Notes: generated by a model not told the origin, from the letters alone. 64,000 nucleotides of DNA from CAWCXF01 sp963799455 (GCA_963799455.1 CAWCXF010000007.1:1-64000); one strand, 5' to 3'. Positions 33,805 to 43,152 are shown, numbered from the stretch's first letter. Program-made: numbers and translations.

Positions 33805-34896
33805 CTAACGCTTGGTCATCGTGCTCTTCGCGATACGTCCAACCAGCGTCCACATACCTAGGTGATTGGCACCGTCATAGGTCGATCCATTGCCTAGCTC
33901 TCGTGCAAGGCGCCGATGTGCCTCTGGCAAATCGTGATAAGGCATTGACGGCATCAGGTGATGCAAGGCGTGATAGCGCAGGCCAACCGGCGCCCAGATT
34001 TCGGCGATCCGGCCAGGCGGCGGCACATTGACGCTGTCGAGGAACTGCGCGGTCACAGTCATCGGCTCGCCGTCGTTCTCCCACAGATGCGCTACGAGCG
34101 TCCTCAGTTGATTGAGCACAGCGGTCACAGAAACGATGGCCAAGCCGATCACCAGCGGCCGCCAGCCAATGACAAAATAACTGATTGCCAGGACGCTCAA
34201 CGCCCACAGCGATCCGGTCAGCTCCTGCCAGAAAACGCGCGGTTTCAGATCGTCTTCAGGCGGACGGCGGCGAAAGTCGGGATTGATCGACAGGGCGGAA
34301 AACCGCTGCCAGACAAAGCTACGCACCGCTGGAATGATCGCGCCCAACGGGACGAGCACGGCAAACCGAAACAACAACGCCACCGGCGCCAGCAAAGCGA
34401 CCAAAACGAAAAGCGGCAAGCTCCACGGCTTCATCAAGGCGAGCGGCAGATATTCCGGGTCTTCAACCGTGCCATACTGGGTGCGCTTGTGATGCAATGT
34501 GTGGACGCCTTCGTACATGAACGATGGTGTCAGCAGGGGTACGCCTACAAGGGCGTTCCAGCCCAGCCGGAAACCGGGCAGTGCGCTACGATGAATATGC
34601 GTAAGCTCGTGAATGAACATCAGTGCGCGGTACAATGCCAATGCCGAAACCAGCCCCAAAACGATCGCCAGCGGCATGCTCTGAGCCAAAATCGCTCCTG
34701 CCATAGCTCCATAACCGACGAGCGCCGATACGATCAGATCAGGCCAGTATATCGCAGCCCTGGCCGTCCCCAGCCCCTTCGTCAGATCGCGCACAGCGCG
34801 CAGCATCGTCTTGTCATCGGTTTCGATGAATTGGGCGCGCGTCACCTTCGGGGAATAGCCGGTCGGGGCAGGCGCGATGGGCGTTTGAGCGTTCAT
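33805..34896 (-). CDS. Membrane fatty acid desaturase family protein
   Basis: A 363-residue integral membrane di-iron enzyme. The three His boxes are HELTH (FIHELTHIHRS), HTLHH (EGVHTLHHKRTQ) and HALHH (LRYHALHHLMPSMP). Four to five hydrophobic segments surround them. Members introduce double bonds into acyl chains or hydroxylate lipids or carotenoids; the exact reaction is not deducible from the motifs alone. Transcribed divergently from the neighbouring GNAT-like gene. Confidence 0.92.
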   Translation of the reverse strand: MNAQTPIAPAPTGYSPKVTRAQFIETDDKTMLRAVRDLTKGLGTARAAIYWPDLIVSALVGYGAMAGAILAQSMPLAIVLGLVSALALYRALMFIHELTHIHRSALPGFRLGWNALVGVPLLTPSFMYEGVHTLHHKRTQYGTVEDPEYLPLALMKPWSLPLFVLVALLAPVALLFRFAVLVPLGAIIPAVRSFVWQRFSALSINPDFRRRPPEDDLKPRVFWQELTGSLWALSVLAISYFVIGWRPLVIGLAIVSVTAVLNQLRTLVAHLWENDGEPMTVTAQFLDSVNVPPPGRIAEIWAPVGLRYHALHHLMPSMPYHDLPEAHRRLARELGNGSTYDGANHLGMWTLVGRIAKSTMTKR

Positions 34897-35065
34897 GGTT
34901 TTGGTCTCTCGGTGTGCCTTACCGCAATTCTTCCAGAAACGACAGGCAGGGCGTCCATTGCCCGTTGCATGACTTTGGTAGAGTGGGTGATCCCGTCACA
35001 TCTAATCTTGACAGAAGGTCATATAGTCGCGTTCTGGCCTAATCCAAGCTGAACCGGGATCGACC

Positions 35066-36250
35066 GTGCCGCAACTACCCTCGTCTCACAGCCCGACGGC
35101 CATCGTTATCGAGCCGGTTTCCAACAAGTCCGGGCGCGCCCGTTTTGTCGACCTGGGGCGCAGATATTCCGCCCAGTTGCCGCATTACGTTCCACAATTG
35201 CGCTCAGAGCAGCTGGAGTTGATCGATCCTGAGAAAAATCCCTTTTTCGATCACGCGCAAGTCGAATTGCTGATTGCGACACGCAACGGGCACGATGTGG
35301 GCCGGATCAGCGCACATATCGACAAGTTGGCGTGTGAGCTGCCGCGCGAGCAGGGCTTTGGTCCGGGTACAGGGATGTTCGGTTATTTCGATGCCGACGA
35401 CAGCGAAGTCGCCTCAGCGCTCTTCGCGGCAGCGGAACAATGGCTGCGCGATAACGGCATGACACGCGCACTGGGCCCGATTTCCTTGTCCATCTGGGAA
35501 GAACCCGGCTTGCTGGTCAAGGGCCACGACCATTCGCCCACTGTCATGATGGGACACCATCCCGCGCATTACGAACAATGGGTGACGGATGCCGGCTATG
35601 CCCCGGTGAAATCGCTGCTCACTTATGATCTGGATATTATTGAGGAGTTCCCGCCGCTCATTCAACGCATCATCAAGTCTGGCGAAAAAAACGCCCGGAT
35701 CATTGTCCGCGCAGCAGGCGTGGACGACTATGACGGGGACGTGCGCATTATTCTCGAGATTTTGAACGATGCTTGGTCCGACAATTGGGGCTTTGTCCCT
35801 TTCACTGATCGCGAAATCGAGCACGCCTCGAAAAAGTTGAAGCCATTGGTCTTTCCCGAACTCGTCAGGATTGCCGAACTCGAAGGGGAGCCGGTCGCCT
35901 TCATGCTGACCTTGCCGGATGCAAATGAAGCATTGCAGCGCATCAACGGCAAACTGCTTCCGTTCGGTTGGGCGAAAATGTTGTGGTGGCTAAAACGCCC
36001 CAAGGCTCGCACCATGCGCGTGCCCTTGATGGGTGTTTTGAAGAGATATCAGGCGTCGCGCCTCGCCAGCCAATTGGCCTTCATGATGATAGAATATATT
36101 CGCCGTGACGCGATTTCGAAGTTCGGCAGCTCCAGAGGTGAAATCGGCTGGATCCTGGATGACAACCAGGGGATGATTGCCATTGCCGACGCACTCGGCG
36201 CAAGGATAAATAGAGAGTACCTGATTTACGAAAAATCCTTGTGCGACTGA
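35066..36250 (+). CDS. GNAT-like acyltransferase domain protein of about 394 residues
   Basis: A large cytoplasmic protein. The C-terminal half contains FPELVRIAELEGEPVAFMLTLPDANEAL, which resembles the GNAT beta-strand pair, and QLAFMMIEYIRRDAISKFG. The N-terminal part has HYVPQLRSEQLELIDPEKNPFF, recalling a duplicated acetyltransferase fold. Proteins of this length are usually annotated as GNAT family or hypothetical in sphingomonads. GTG start at 35066; no strong ribosome site is visible. Function unknown. Confidence 0.75.
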   Translation: MPQLPSSHSPTAIVIEPVSNKSGRARFVDLGRRYSAQLPHYVPQLRSEQLELIDPEKNPFFDHAQVELLIATRNGHDVGRISAHIDKLACELPREQGFGPGTGMFGYFDADDSEVASALFAAAEQWLRDNGMTRALGPISLSIWEEPGLLVKGHDHSPTVMMGHHPAHYEQWVTDAGYAPVKSLLTYDLDIIEEFPPLIQRIIKSGEKNARIIVRAAGVDDYDGDVRIILEILNDAWSDNWGFVPFTDREIEHASKKLKPLVFPELVRIAELEGEPVAFMLTLPDANEALQRINGKLLPFGWAKMLWWLKRPKARTMRVPLMGVLKRYQASRLASQLAFMMIEYIRRDAISKFGSSRGEIGWILDDNQGMIAIADALGARINREYLIYEKSLCD

Positions 36251-36309
36251 CCGCCGTATAAGGGTATTGTGGGCAGTTAACATCAGTTGCGAATTCATTG
36301 AGTTGCAAG

Positions 36310-36334
36310 GGAACCGGGCGGCCTTCCCGGCGCT
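36310..36334 (+). promoter_or_regulatory. Possible weak EcfG-type promoter before the response regulator
   Basis: GGAAC (36310-36314), a 16-bp spacer, then CGCT (36331-36334), which differs by one base from the EcfG -10 CGTT. It lies 58 bp before the response-regulator ATG. Candidate only. Confidence 0.4.
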
Positions 36335-36391
36335 TGTTCATAAATGCCCGTGTTTGTGCTAACACGCGGAATTGCAAGGGATGCGCGCCAT

Positions 36392-36823
36392 ATGGCAACG
36401 CCAGGCAAAAGTTCACGGAAACCGCCCTCCAGGGGGCATGCGCTTGTCGTCGAGGACGAGGTGCTGCTCGCTGCCATGATCGAAGACACCTTGCTGGACG
36501 CCGGTTACGAGCGCGTAACCGTGTCGACCACGACCAACGCTGCCCTTGCGATACTGCGCGAAGACTTGCCCGATATCGTCATACTCGACGTGCATCTGGC
36601 GGACCGCGATGATGGCTGGGCCATTGCGGAACTGCTTGACGAGGTGTCTCCCAATCGTCCCGATATTGTGTTTTCCACGGGATCACCTGAAGAAATTCCA
36701 AGCCAGATCGCGGGCCTTGGGACGATTTTGGCAAAGCCCTACACTCCCCAGGATTTGCTCGACGTCCTCGAAAAGCCTGAGAAACCAGGCCTGCTGGGCA
36801 AATTGCGCGGCAAGGTCTCCTGA
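36392..36823 (+). CDS. Single-domain response regulator (receiver only)
   Basis: A 143-residue CheY-like protein. The acidic pocket is in ALVVEDEVLLAAM, the phospho-acceptor in VILDVHLAD, the switch Thr in FSTGSPEE and the conserved Lys in ILAKPY. The FSTGS strand resembles the FATGUY type of receivers that act in the sphingomonad general stress response (SdrG). It lies just upstream of the phyR region. Start ATG at 36392; a longer frame begins at 36344. Confidence 0.9.
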   Translation: MATPGKSSRKPPSRGHALVVEDEVLLAAMIEDTLLDAGYERVTVSTTTNAALAILREDLPDIVILDVHLADRDDGWAIAELLDEVSPNRPDIVFSTGSPEEIPSQIAGLGTILAKPYTPQDLLDVLEKPEKPGLLGKLRGKVS

Positions 36824-37209
36824 CCCCTGCGGCAAGCGCGCCGCAACCCCTTGTAAACCAGTGGGAAGATCGTTCGGGCCGAATCCTAGGGGCGTTTGCC
36901 TGGATGGGGGCTTTTGAGAAAATCTGGCTCACTTTGAGATTGGCTGCATCGTCGCGGTCGACAATCGTTTCCAACGATGTTGGTCGCTAGATGTTTGCGT
37001 CTCTAGCGCGCCTTGTGCGCCAGAATCCCCATGCTCGACGAAAAAAGACCTCCGCTCTTTTGAGCGGAGGTCTTTCGGGATCGTATCACCGGCCGCTTGG
37101 ACGGGAGGGGGGGTCTCGGCGGTGACAATAGCTTAATGCTCGGCTGGAAGGGGGGTTCCCGCGGGCCTGAAGTTTTTCAAAAATTTTTATTAAGGCAATG
37201 GATTTTCGC
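36824..37209. other. Non-coding stretch with hairpins and a terminator
   Basis: Between the response regulator and the Crp/Fnr gene. It contains the inverted repeats ATCGTT-tcc-AACGAT (36964-36978) and CGCTAGA/TCTAGCG (36985-37008), then the strong terminator at 37043. A small RNA read on the plus strand is possible; no protein-coding frame is credible. Confidence 0.45.
37043..37076. terminator. Strong bidirectional rho-independent terminator
   Basis: AAAGACCTCCGCTC and GAGCGGAGGTCTTT form a perfect 14-bp stem around a TTTT loop, flanked by A and T runs usable on either strand. It separates the response regulator (plus) from the Crp/Fnr gene (minus). Confidence 0.92.
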
Positions 37210-37956
37210 TCAAATATAAGGGCGGGCCTGATTTTCGGTGCGTTTGTATTGGGCATACTCACACGCCGCTTCCATGTCCGGCACATGGATCTGGCCAGGC
37301 GTCCATTCGACCAGCTTTTCCCGCTCGAGCGCTTTGATGGTCCGGTTCGTATGGACGAGTGACAGGCCGAGCATATCGGCGATCTGGGCTTGCTTGATAG
37401 GCAGTTTGATACGGTTGCGGTCCATCGCCATACCCGTCGCCGCAGCACGATCGACGAGCCACACAGCCAGATGCGTGACGCGTTCTTTTGCGGAACGCTG
37501 GCCCAACGAGACGATATGCTCTTCCAGCGCCGTCTCTTCCTTGGCAGCAACCCAGATCATGTCGTAGCTCAACCGAGGCTGGTTAGAAACGATATCGTAG
37601 AACGTACTTCTGTCAAAGCGGCACAGACGCGCCTGGCGAAGGGCCGCGACAGAATGCGTGGCCGGTTCGTCAAAGGCTCCCTGCAAACCAATGAGGTCAC
37701 CGGGAAACATGAAATTGACGATCTGACGCCGGTCATCCTCGAGGTGGCGATACCGGATCAGCACTCCATCCAATACGGTAAACAGATGATTGGTATTCTC
37801 GCCTTGCTGGATCACCACGTCTCCGGGCTCGAGCACAATCTCGCTTTCCTTATGCGACTGGATAACGTCGAGCTGTTTGGGTGCAAGCGGTCGAAGACCT
37901 GGACAATCCAGCAACGGACATTGACGGCAGGCTACTTCGTCGCTGGCTATATGCAT
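37210..37956 (-). CDS. Crp/Fnr family regulator with FNR-like cysteine set
   Basis: A 248-residue regulator: cyclic-nucleotide-like sensor (LEPGDVVIQQGENTNHLFTVLDG) and C-terminal HTH (LPIKQAQIADMLGLSLVHTNRTI). Cysteines lie at 10, 13 and 18 (CRQCPLLDC) and 112 (RLCRF). The CxxC-x4-C plus a distant Cys 94 residues on is close to the spacing of the oxygen-sensing [4Fe-4S] cluster of FNR. The effector is therefore plausibly oxygen or redox. Divergently transcribed from phyR with 145 bp between. Confidence 0.88.
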   Translation of the reverse strand: MHIASDEVACRQCPLLDCPGLRPLAPKQLDVIQSHKESEIVLEPGDVVIQQGENTNHLFTVLDGVLIRYRHLEDDRRQIVNFMFPGDLIGLQGAFDEPATHSVAALRQARLCRFDRSTFYDIVSNQPRLSYDMIWVAAKEETALEEHIVSLGQRSAKERVTHLAVWLVDRAAATGMAMDRNRIKLPIKQAQIADMLGLSLVHTNRTIKALEREKLVEWTPGQIHVPDMEAACEYAQYKRTENQARPYI

Positions 37957-38047
37957 CGTAGTACCCCGTCCCCGTCAGCAAATATTCTTGTTCTGCCTCC
38001 CCTTAAACCAAGTATTTCAGATTGGCTTCAACAAATAACTTGCGAGG

Positions 38048-38072
38048 GGAACCCATGCTTCTAACGCTCGTT
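38048..38072 (+). promoter_or_regulatory. EcfG-type promoter of phyR
   Basis: GGAAC (38048-38052), 16-bp spacer, CGTT (38069-38072), an exact match to the EcfG consensus of the alphaproteobacterial general stress response, 30 bp before the phyR ATG. Implies autoregulation. Confidence 0.92.
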
Positions 38073-38101
38073 AATCAGACCTAATAAGAGGGATCACATT
38101 T

Positions 38102-38899
38102 ATGTCTTTGGGTGACCAGATCGCCAAGCATCTTCCGTATCTGCGACGTTATGCGCGCGCTTTGACCGGATCGCAATCTACCGGTGACGCCTTTGTTCGC
38201 GCCACACTCGAAGCGGCTCTCGCAGACCCTGATGTGAAAGGTTCGCTGGAGGGTGGCCGCGTGCAACTCTACCGCGCTTTTAACAAGGTCTGGTCGAGCG
38301 CCTATCTGGAAGTATCCGGAGATCAAGACAATGGTATGAGCGACCACGAAACTGCTGCGCAAAACCGGCTCAGGTCAGTCACACCGCTCAACCGCCAAGC
38401 CTTGCTGCTGACCACGCTCGAAGACTTCTCGACCGAAGAAGCCGCCGAGATCATGGACATTTCCAACGAAGATGTTGAAAGCCTGATCAAAGAGGCGGTC
38501 ACCGAAATTGACCGGGAGTCCAGCACGACGGTCCTGATTATCGAGGACGAGCCACTGATCTCCATGCAGTTGGAAGATCTCGTCAGTGCCCTCGGCCATA
38601 CCGTATGCGGTACTGCCGCAACGCGCACTCAGGCGCAGGAAATTGTTGCCGAGAAAACCCCGGGCCTGGTCCTTGCCGACATCCAGTTGGCAGACGGTTC
38701 GTCCGGGCTTGACGCGGTCGATGATATTCTGGCCATCGATACGATCCCGGTGATCTTCATTACTGCCTATCCCGAGCGTTTGCTGACCGGCGACAGGCCC
38801 GAGCCCACATATCTGGTGACCAAACCGTTTCAGGAACAGACCGTTCGCGCCGCGATCAGTCAGGCCCTGTTCTTCGGATCGAGCCGACCCATCAGCTAA
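38102..38899 (+). CDS. phyR: General stress response regulator PhyR
   Basis: A 265-residue response regulator whose N-terminal half mimics an ECF sigma factor (QIAKHLPYLRRYARALTG, TLEDFSTEEAAEIMDISNEDV) and whose C-terminal half is a receiver with Asp193 in VLADIQL and Lys in YLVTKPF. On phosphorylation it captures NepR and frees EcfG. The EcfG promoter lies immediately upstream. The kinase gene is on the opposite strand downstream, then nepR-ecfG. Confidence 0.97.
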   Translation: MSLGDQIAKHLPYLRRYARALTGSQSTGDAFVRATLEAALADPDVKGSLEGGRVQLYRAFNKVWSSAYLEVSGDQDNGMSDHETAAQNRLRSVTPLNRQALLLTTLEDFSTEEAAEIMDISNEDVESLIKEAVTEIDRESSTTVLIIEDEPLISMQLEDLVSALGHTVCGTAATRTQAQEIVAEKTPGLVLADIQLADGSSGLDAVDDILAIDTIPVIFITAYPERLLTGDRPEPTYLVTKPFQEQTVRAAISQALFFGSSRPIS

Positions 38900-39065
38900 A
38901 CGCATATATCAACGGCAATGGTTTGGGGCGTGTGGCACGATGTGTCATGCGCCCCGATTGCGTCTGGCATGGCAAAAGCGCACCTGCAACGTCCCCCGAT
39001 CGTTGACTAATCGGGTATGCAAAGTGCCCCAGCCCTGTTGCGGCCAAGTCAGCACGTGCAAGCGC

Positions 39066-40802
39066 CTACGGGGACGGCCGGGCCTCGCTAGGCGCTCTCA
39101 AGGCAAACTCCGTCGGCTGGCGTACCGGCACCAGCAGCTTGCATCGCACGCCGTCGGCATGAAAATCGAGCTCAACCGGGTGACGCAACTCATGAGCAAC
39201 GACTTTTTCGATAAGCTCAGTCCCGAAACCGCGACCCCGGCTCAAGGGCACAGGCGGACCTCCAGTTTCAGTCCAGTGAATTTCGGCAAGGCCAGCTCCA
39301 GCCAGCGTCCACACCACAGATACAGAGCCGTCGGACGTGCTCAAGGCGCCATATTTTGCGGCGTTGGTAGCCAGCTCGTGAATAGCCATGCCCAGCGAAA
39401 GCGCATCATTCGGTGCCAATTCGACCTCTGGTCCCGAACGTGTAACCATGCCGTCCCCGGTATTCGCATAAGGGGCCAGTTCGGCATCGATCACAGCACG
39501 GATCGGGGTCGTCCCCCATTCGGACTGGGTCAACAAGTCATGTGTTGCCGATAAGGCCCGGATGCGGCCTGCCAAGCCATCGGCGAACTCAGGAACCTCG
39601 GTGGCGCGGCGACGGGTCAGGGCAATTATCGAAAGCACATTTGCGAGCGTATTCTTCACACGGTGATTGAGTTCGCGAGTAAGCGAATTTCGGATCGAGC
39701 TCTGTTCTTCAAACCAGTTCAGTTTGATCTGATCCTCCGTGGCACGGCGCGTCAGCAACCGCGCCACAAGCATCAAGAGACTGCCGACGAACAGTCCGAA
39801 CAGCAACGCTATCATCGAAAGCGGCGACAGCATGGCATTTGCAGGAGCGGTCAAGACGACCGTCATGGTGCGCCCGGCGATATTCACCGGCATCTCGACC
39901 TGCTCGCTGACGTCCTGTTGCTCCCCTGTTACAGCCAGCAGATTCTCATCAGCAACTGCGCCATTATAGAAGCGGGCAGACAAGCCTTTGTCACCGAACT
40001 CCTCATTGACGGCAGCATCCAGAAATTCTGTCGCCCTTATCGGACTGTAGACGTAACCCTTCAGTCGGCGCTCTCGGCCCTGACCGTCATATACCGGCAT
40101 GTATATAAGGAAACCGGCCGCAGCATTCGTGCCTTCTTGTTTCAACCGCACCCGTCCACTGGCAACGGGTTGCGCGCGTTGGGCGGCAAGTGTCATGGCC
40201 GTGCGGCGCACTATTTCTGAATTCATATCGAAGCCAAGGGCCCGGCGATTGCGCGCATTGTCCGGCTGAAGATAGCGAACAGGCACAATCAAGCCGCGTG
40301 CATCACTTTTTTCACGAGGCCAGACATTGAGCCGCTCGCCCAGACGGGCCGACATGACGCTTTCAAATTCCGGCACATCGTCAGGAGACAATGCCGGTGC
40401 CCAGCCGATACCGTCGATCCCGCGATAATCGCGATCCAGTTGAAGCTCGCTGACGAACCTGCGAAACTCGCTAAGCGAAAACTGGCCGGTCGTTGCAAAC
40501 AGTGCCGCCCCAGCCCGCAAGTACGAGGCGCTTGCAGTAGCGCGTCGTTCCAGGGTGGAAGACAAGCTGCTGGCGGTCCGGTCCAAACTCACCCGTTCAT
40601 TGTCAGCAACACTGCGCTCGATAAGAACTACGCTCAACAGAGTGATGGCCGCGATTAACAGGAACGCGGCTATCGGCACTGCGCGCGGAAAACGCAGCAG
40701 CCACCGGCTGTGATCGTTTTTGGTATCCCGTTCCAGATCCTCTTGTTGCATACTGCGCTCATCCGACCTTAAACCGGACACGTTTCCCATTGCTGAAGCC
40801 AT
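39066..40802 (-). CDS. CHASE-domain HWE-type sensor histidine kinase of the general stress response
   Basis: A 578-residue membrane kinase. Helix 1 at about residues 43-60 (AAFLLIAAITLLSVVLI), a periplasmic CHASE domain (DRDYRGIDGIGWAPALSP, LGFDMNSE), helix 2 near 330, then a cytoplasmic kinase core. ELNHRVKNTLANVLS carries the phospho-His, HELATNAAKYGALS the N box and IHWTETGG the W-x-E of the HWE family. It sits between phyR and nepR-ecfG, the position of PhyP/PakF-type kinases or phosphatases. Start may be 40802, 40790 or 40751 (MQQEDLER); it faces the bidirectional EcfG-like promoter. Confidence 0.92.
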   Translation of the reverse strand: MASAMGNVSGLRSDERSMQQEDLERDTKNDHSRWLLRFPRAVPIAAFLLIAAITLLSVVLIERSVADNERVSLDRTASSLSSTLERRATASASYLRAGAALFATTGQFSLSEFRRFVSELQLDRDYRGIDGIGWAPALSPDDVPEFESVMSARLGERLNVWPREKSDARGLIVPVRYLQPDNARNRRALGFDMNSEIVRRTAMTLAAQRAQPVASGRVRLKQEGTNAAAGFLIYMPVYDGQGRERRLKGYVYSPIRATEFLDAAVNEEFGDKGLSARFYNGAVADENLLAVTGEQQDVSEQVEMPVNIAGRTMTVVLTAPANAMLSPLSMIALLFGLFVGSLLMLVARLLTRRATEDQIKLNWFEEQSSIRNSLTRELNHRVKNTLANVLSIIALTRRRATEVPEFADGLAGRIRALSATHDLLTQSEWGTTPIRAVIDAELAPYANTGDGMVTRSGPEVELAPNDALSLGMAIHELATNAAKYGALSTSDGSVSVVWTLAGAGLAEIHWTETGGPPVPLSRGRGFGTELIEKVVAHELRHPVELDFHADGVRCKLLVPVRQPTEFALRAPSEARPSP

Positions 40803-40847
40803 ATCTGACCGAGGCGGAGTAGCGCCTTCGTTTTACCGGTCGTTTAG

Positions 40848-40872
40848 GGAACAATAAACAAATGTCATCGTT
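40848..40872 (+). promoter_or_regulatory. EcfG-type promoter of nepR-ecfG
   Basis: GGAAC (40848-40852), 16-bp spacer, CGTT (40869-40872), an exact EcfG match upstream of nepR. The site is embedded in an inverted repeat GGGAAC...GTTCCC (40847-40875), so a GGAAC also reads leftward toward the kinase gene with TGTT at -10, a weaker match. Confidence 0.9.
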
Positions 40873-40975
40873 CCCAAAGCCTGACAGGGTCGTAGTTGCA
40901 AACTTATCAGGAATGGCTATTTGGGGACCTACCCGACGCCTGTTCCTGCCCGGGCATTCAAATTTTGGCAGACAA

Positions 40976-41170
40976 ATGACTTCTGAAAAGCCATCAAAAA
41001 ACATCGTTGGGCGCGTATCTGGCCCAGGAGAAATGAAAATCGATCAGGCTTCAAACTCTAGCAACCCCGAATGGGCGGATGGTTTGAAACAACTGTACGA
41101 TTCCGTGGTGGACGAGGATCTCCCAGACAGCTTGCGGGATTTGCTGTCGCAACTTGATAAAGGCAACTGA
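40976..41170 (+). CDS. nepR: Anti-sigma factor NepR
   Basis: A 64-residue anti-sigma factor that holds EcfG inactive until phosphorylated PhyR displaces it. The conserved core EWADGLKQLYDSVVDEDLPD and LLSQLD is at the C-terminus. The start is taken at ATG 40976; a shorter ATG at 41033 is possible and 38 codons upstream would overlap the promoter. The stop overlaps the ecfG start (TGATG). Confidence 0.93.
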   Translation: MTSEKPSKNIVGRVSGPGEMKIDQASNSSNPEWADGLKQLYDSVVDEDLPDSLRDLLSQLDKGN

Positions 41171-41778
41171 TGGGGTCCACAGAACGCACGGCCCAGCATA
41201 AAGCCGACTTCAAGGACGAGTTGACGGCGGTTGTCCCTCATCTGCGCGCATTTGCACGCGGGCTGTGCGGGCGTGCCGACATGGCCGACGATCTTGTTCA
41301 GGAGGCCTTGTTAAAGGCATGGGCTGCGCAGGAGCGGTTCGAGCCGGGCACATCGATGCGCGCGTGGACCTTCGTGATTCTTCGCAATGCCTATCTCACT
41401 GATATGCGTCGCAACCGCTTTCGCGGCGACTACGATGAAAATGTTGCCGAGCGTATTTTGACGGCACCTGCCGGGCAGGAAGAGCCGATCCACTTGTCTG
41501 ATATGCACCGCGCCTTGCTGACCTTGCCTCCGGAACGCCGCGAGGCCTTGTTGCTCGTCGGAGCCGGCGGCTTTTCCTATGAAGAAGCGGCCGAGATCTG
41601 CGGTTGCGCCATTGGAACAATCAAGAGCCGCGTAGGTCGTGCCCGCGCCGCGCTGAACTCCATGCTTACAGATGGGTCCATTCCGCGGCGCTCCATCGGA
41701 GATGCCGGCGCGCACCGTGCCATCCTCAAGGAACTTGACGATGTCGCCGCCGGGAACGGCATTGCGTCGAGAGATTGA
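41170..41778 (+). CDS. ecfG: General stress response ECF sigma factor EcfG
   Basis: A 202-residue ECF sigma factor. Region 2 (LRAFARGLCGRADMADDLVQ, EPGTSMRAWTFVILRNAY) and region 4 (LPPERREALLLVGAGGFSYEEAAEI, IGTIKSRVGRARAAL) are complete. Coupled to nepR by a one-base overlap and transcribed from the EcfG promoter at 40848, giving positive feedback once NepR is released. Confidence 0.97.
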   Translation: MGSTERTAQHKADFKDELTAVVPHLRAFARGLCGRADMADDLVQEALLKAWAAQERFEPGTSMRAWTFVILRNAYLTDMRRNRFRGDYDENVAERILTAPAGQEEPIHLSDMHRALLTLPPERREALLLVGAGGFSYEEAAEICGCAIGTIKSRVGRARAALNSMLTDGSIPRRSIGDAGAHRAILKELDDVAAGNGIASRD

Positions 41779-41823
41779 CGTTGCCGCTGACGCCGAGTTC
41801 ATTGGCGTCGAAGGGCAGCAACA

Positions 41824-43052
41824 ATGAATGACTTGCCTGAAAGTCAACCGGCTGAACCGGATACCATCGCTGTGCCCGCTGATAGCGACAACGCGGCCAT
41901 AGCGACCATGAGCGCAGAACATGGAGGCACACCACCGGCATTTGCCGCGCAGCAAATGCGCTTGCTTTCGGCAATAGTGTTGATGCTTGGCATCGGGCTG
42001 TTTCTGGCAATGCCTTTTGTCCTGTCCATCGGCTCGGTGGTTTTTCTGCCGCTGGTCAGCGCCCTGATCCTGACCATCATGTTGTCCCCGCTGGCCGACA
42101 AACTGGCAGGCGTCGGAATTCCCAACATACTCTCGTCACTTATCGCTTTGTTGGCTTTCTTCGCGATCGTCATTCTGGCACTGGCCCTCATCCTGCAGCC
42201 GGCCGTCGCCTTGTTCGATCGTCTTCCTTTCATGATCGATCAGGTGGGCGCTCGGTTTCTCGAAATCCGGCAGCAACTAGCCTGGGTTGGCGAGATCAAC
42301 GAAAAACTGCTCGAGCTTCGCGGTGACGAAGGCAATGCCGTGGTCGTGGCCACACCAAGCCTTCTTCAAGAACTCGCGCTCGCCACGCCAAGCGTCGTGC
42401 TTGAGGTTCTGCTTACATTCCTGATGACATTTTTCATGATCGAGGCGCGCATACGCATGCGTCGCCATTTGCTGTTTGACCGCGCCTCATTCGGATCCAG
42501 CATCAAGGCCGCACGGGCGATGCGCGAAATTCAAGACCGAGTGGCGAATTACATTTTGACCGTAGCGCTCATAAATACCTGCGTCGGGATAATCGTTGGT
42601 GTCGGCGCCTGGGCGATGGGTGTGGACGCGCCGGTCATGTGGGGAGGACTGGCCGCGACGCTGAACTTCCTGCCATATATCGGCCCACTGGCGATGACGA
42701 TCCTGCTCGGGCTTTTCGGCGTCGGCACAGCAGAAACCGTCTTTCTGGGTCTGATCCCGGCGGCCGCGTATCTCGGCCTGCACACCATCGAAGCCAATAT
42801 CGTGACCCCGTCGATCCTCGGCAAACGTTTCACCATGAACCCGGTGATGATCCTGATCGCGCTAAGCTATTTTTCGTGGATCTGGGGATTTGTCGGGGCA
42901 TTGCTGTCGGTGCCGCTGCTGCTGATGCTTACAGCTGCGTTCGAACATATCGGCAAGCCGAACCTTGTGGGTTACCTTTTCGGAGAGCCTCTCTTTGTCG
43001 GCAATCGATTGGCCTTGGGAAGCCTGGGCCCACCAGAGGCGAGCAAAGCTGA
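41824..43052 (+). CDS. AI-2E family transporter (PerM-like permease), natural stop unclear
   Basis: A membrane protein with about eight hydrophobic segments, including LLSAIVLMLGIGLFLAM and NFLPYIGPLAMTILLGLFGV, typical of the AI-2E/PerM family. Homologous sequence ends near HIGKPNLVGYLFGEPLF (residue about 390). In the assembled frame no stop occurs until 43476, which would add 150 residues antisense to sodB across a terminator. A TGA in another frame at 43050-43052, 33 bp before the terminator, is probably the real end, implying an indel after 42980. Substrate unknown. Confidence 0.85.
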
Positions 43053-43084
43053 CCCAGCGAATACAGTTTGTACGCCCATGCAAA

Positions 43085-43123
43085 AAACCCGCCCCCTGCT
43101 TGTGACCAGGGACGGGTTTTCTT
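43085..43123. terminator. Rho-independent terminator between the permease and sodB
   Basis: AAAACCCGCCCCTG and CAGGGACGGGTTTT pair around a short loop, followed by CTTTTTT on the plus strand. It separates convergent genes. Confidence 0.9.
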
Positions 43124-43152
43124 TTTTGCCGGCTGTCACGGCATTGGCGTTT

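Noticed and set aside
38920..38958. GGGGCG...CGCCCC hairpin after phyR as terminator
   Set aside because: The stem is only six pairs with a long loop and no T-run follows, so it is not listed as a terminator.
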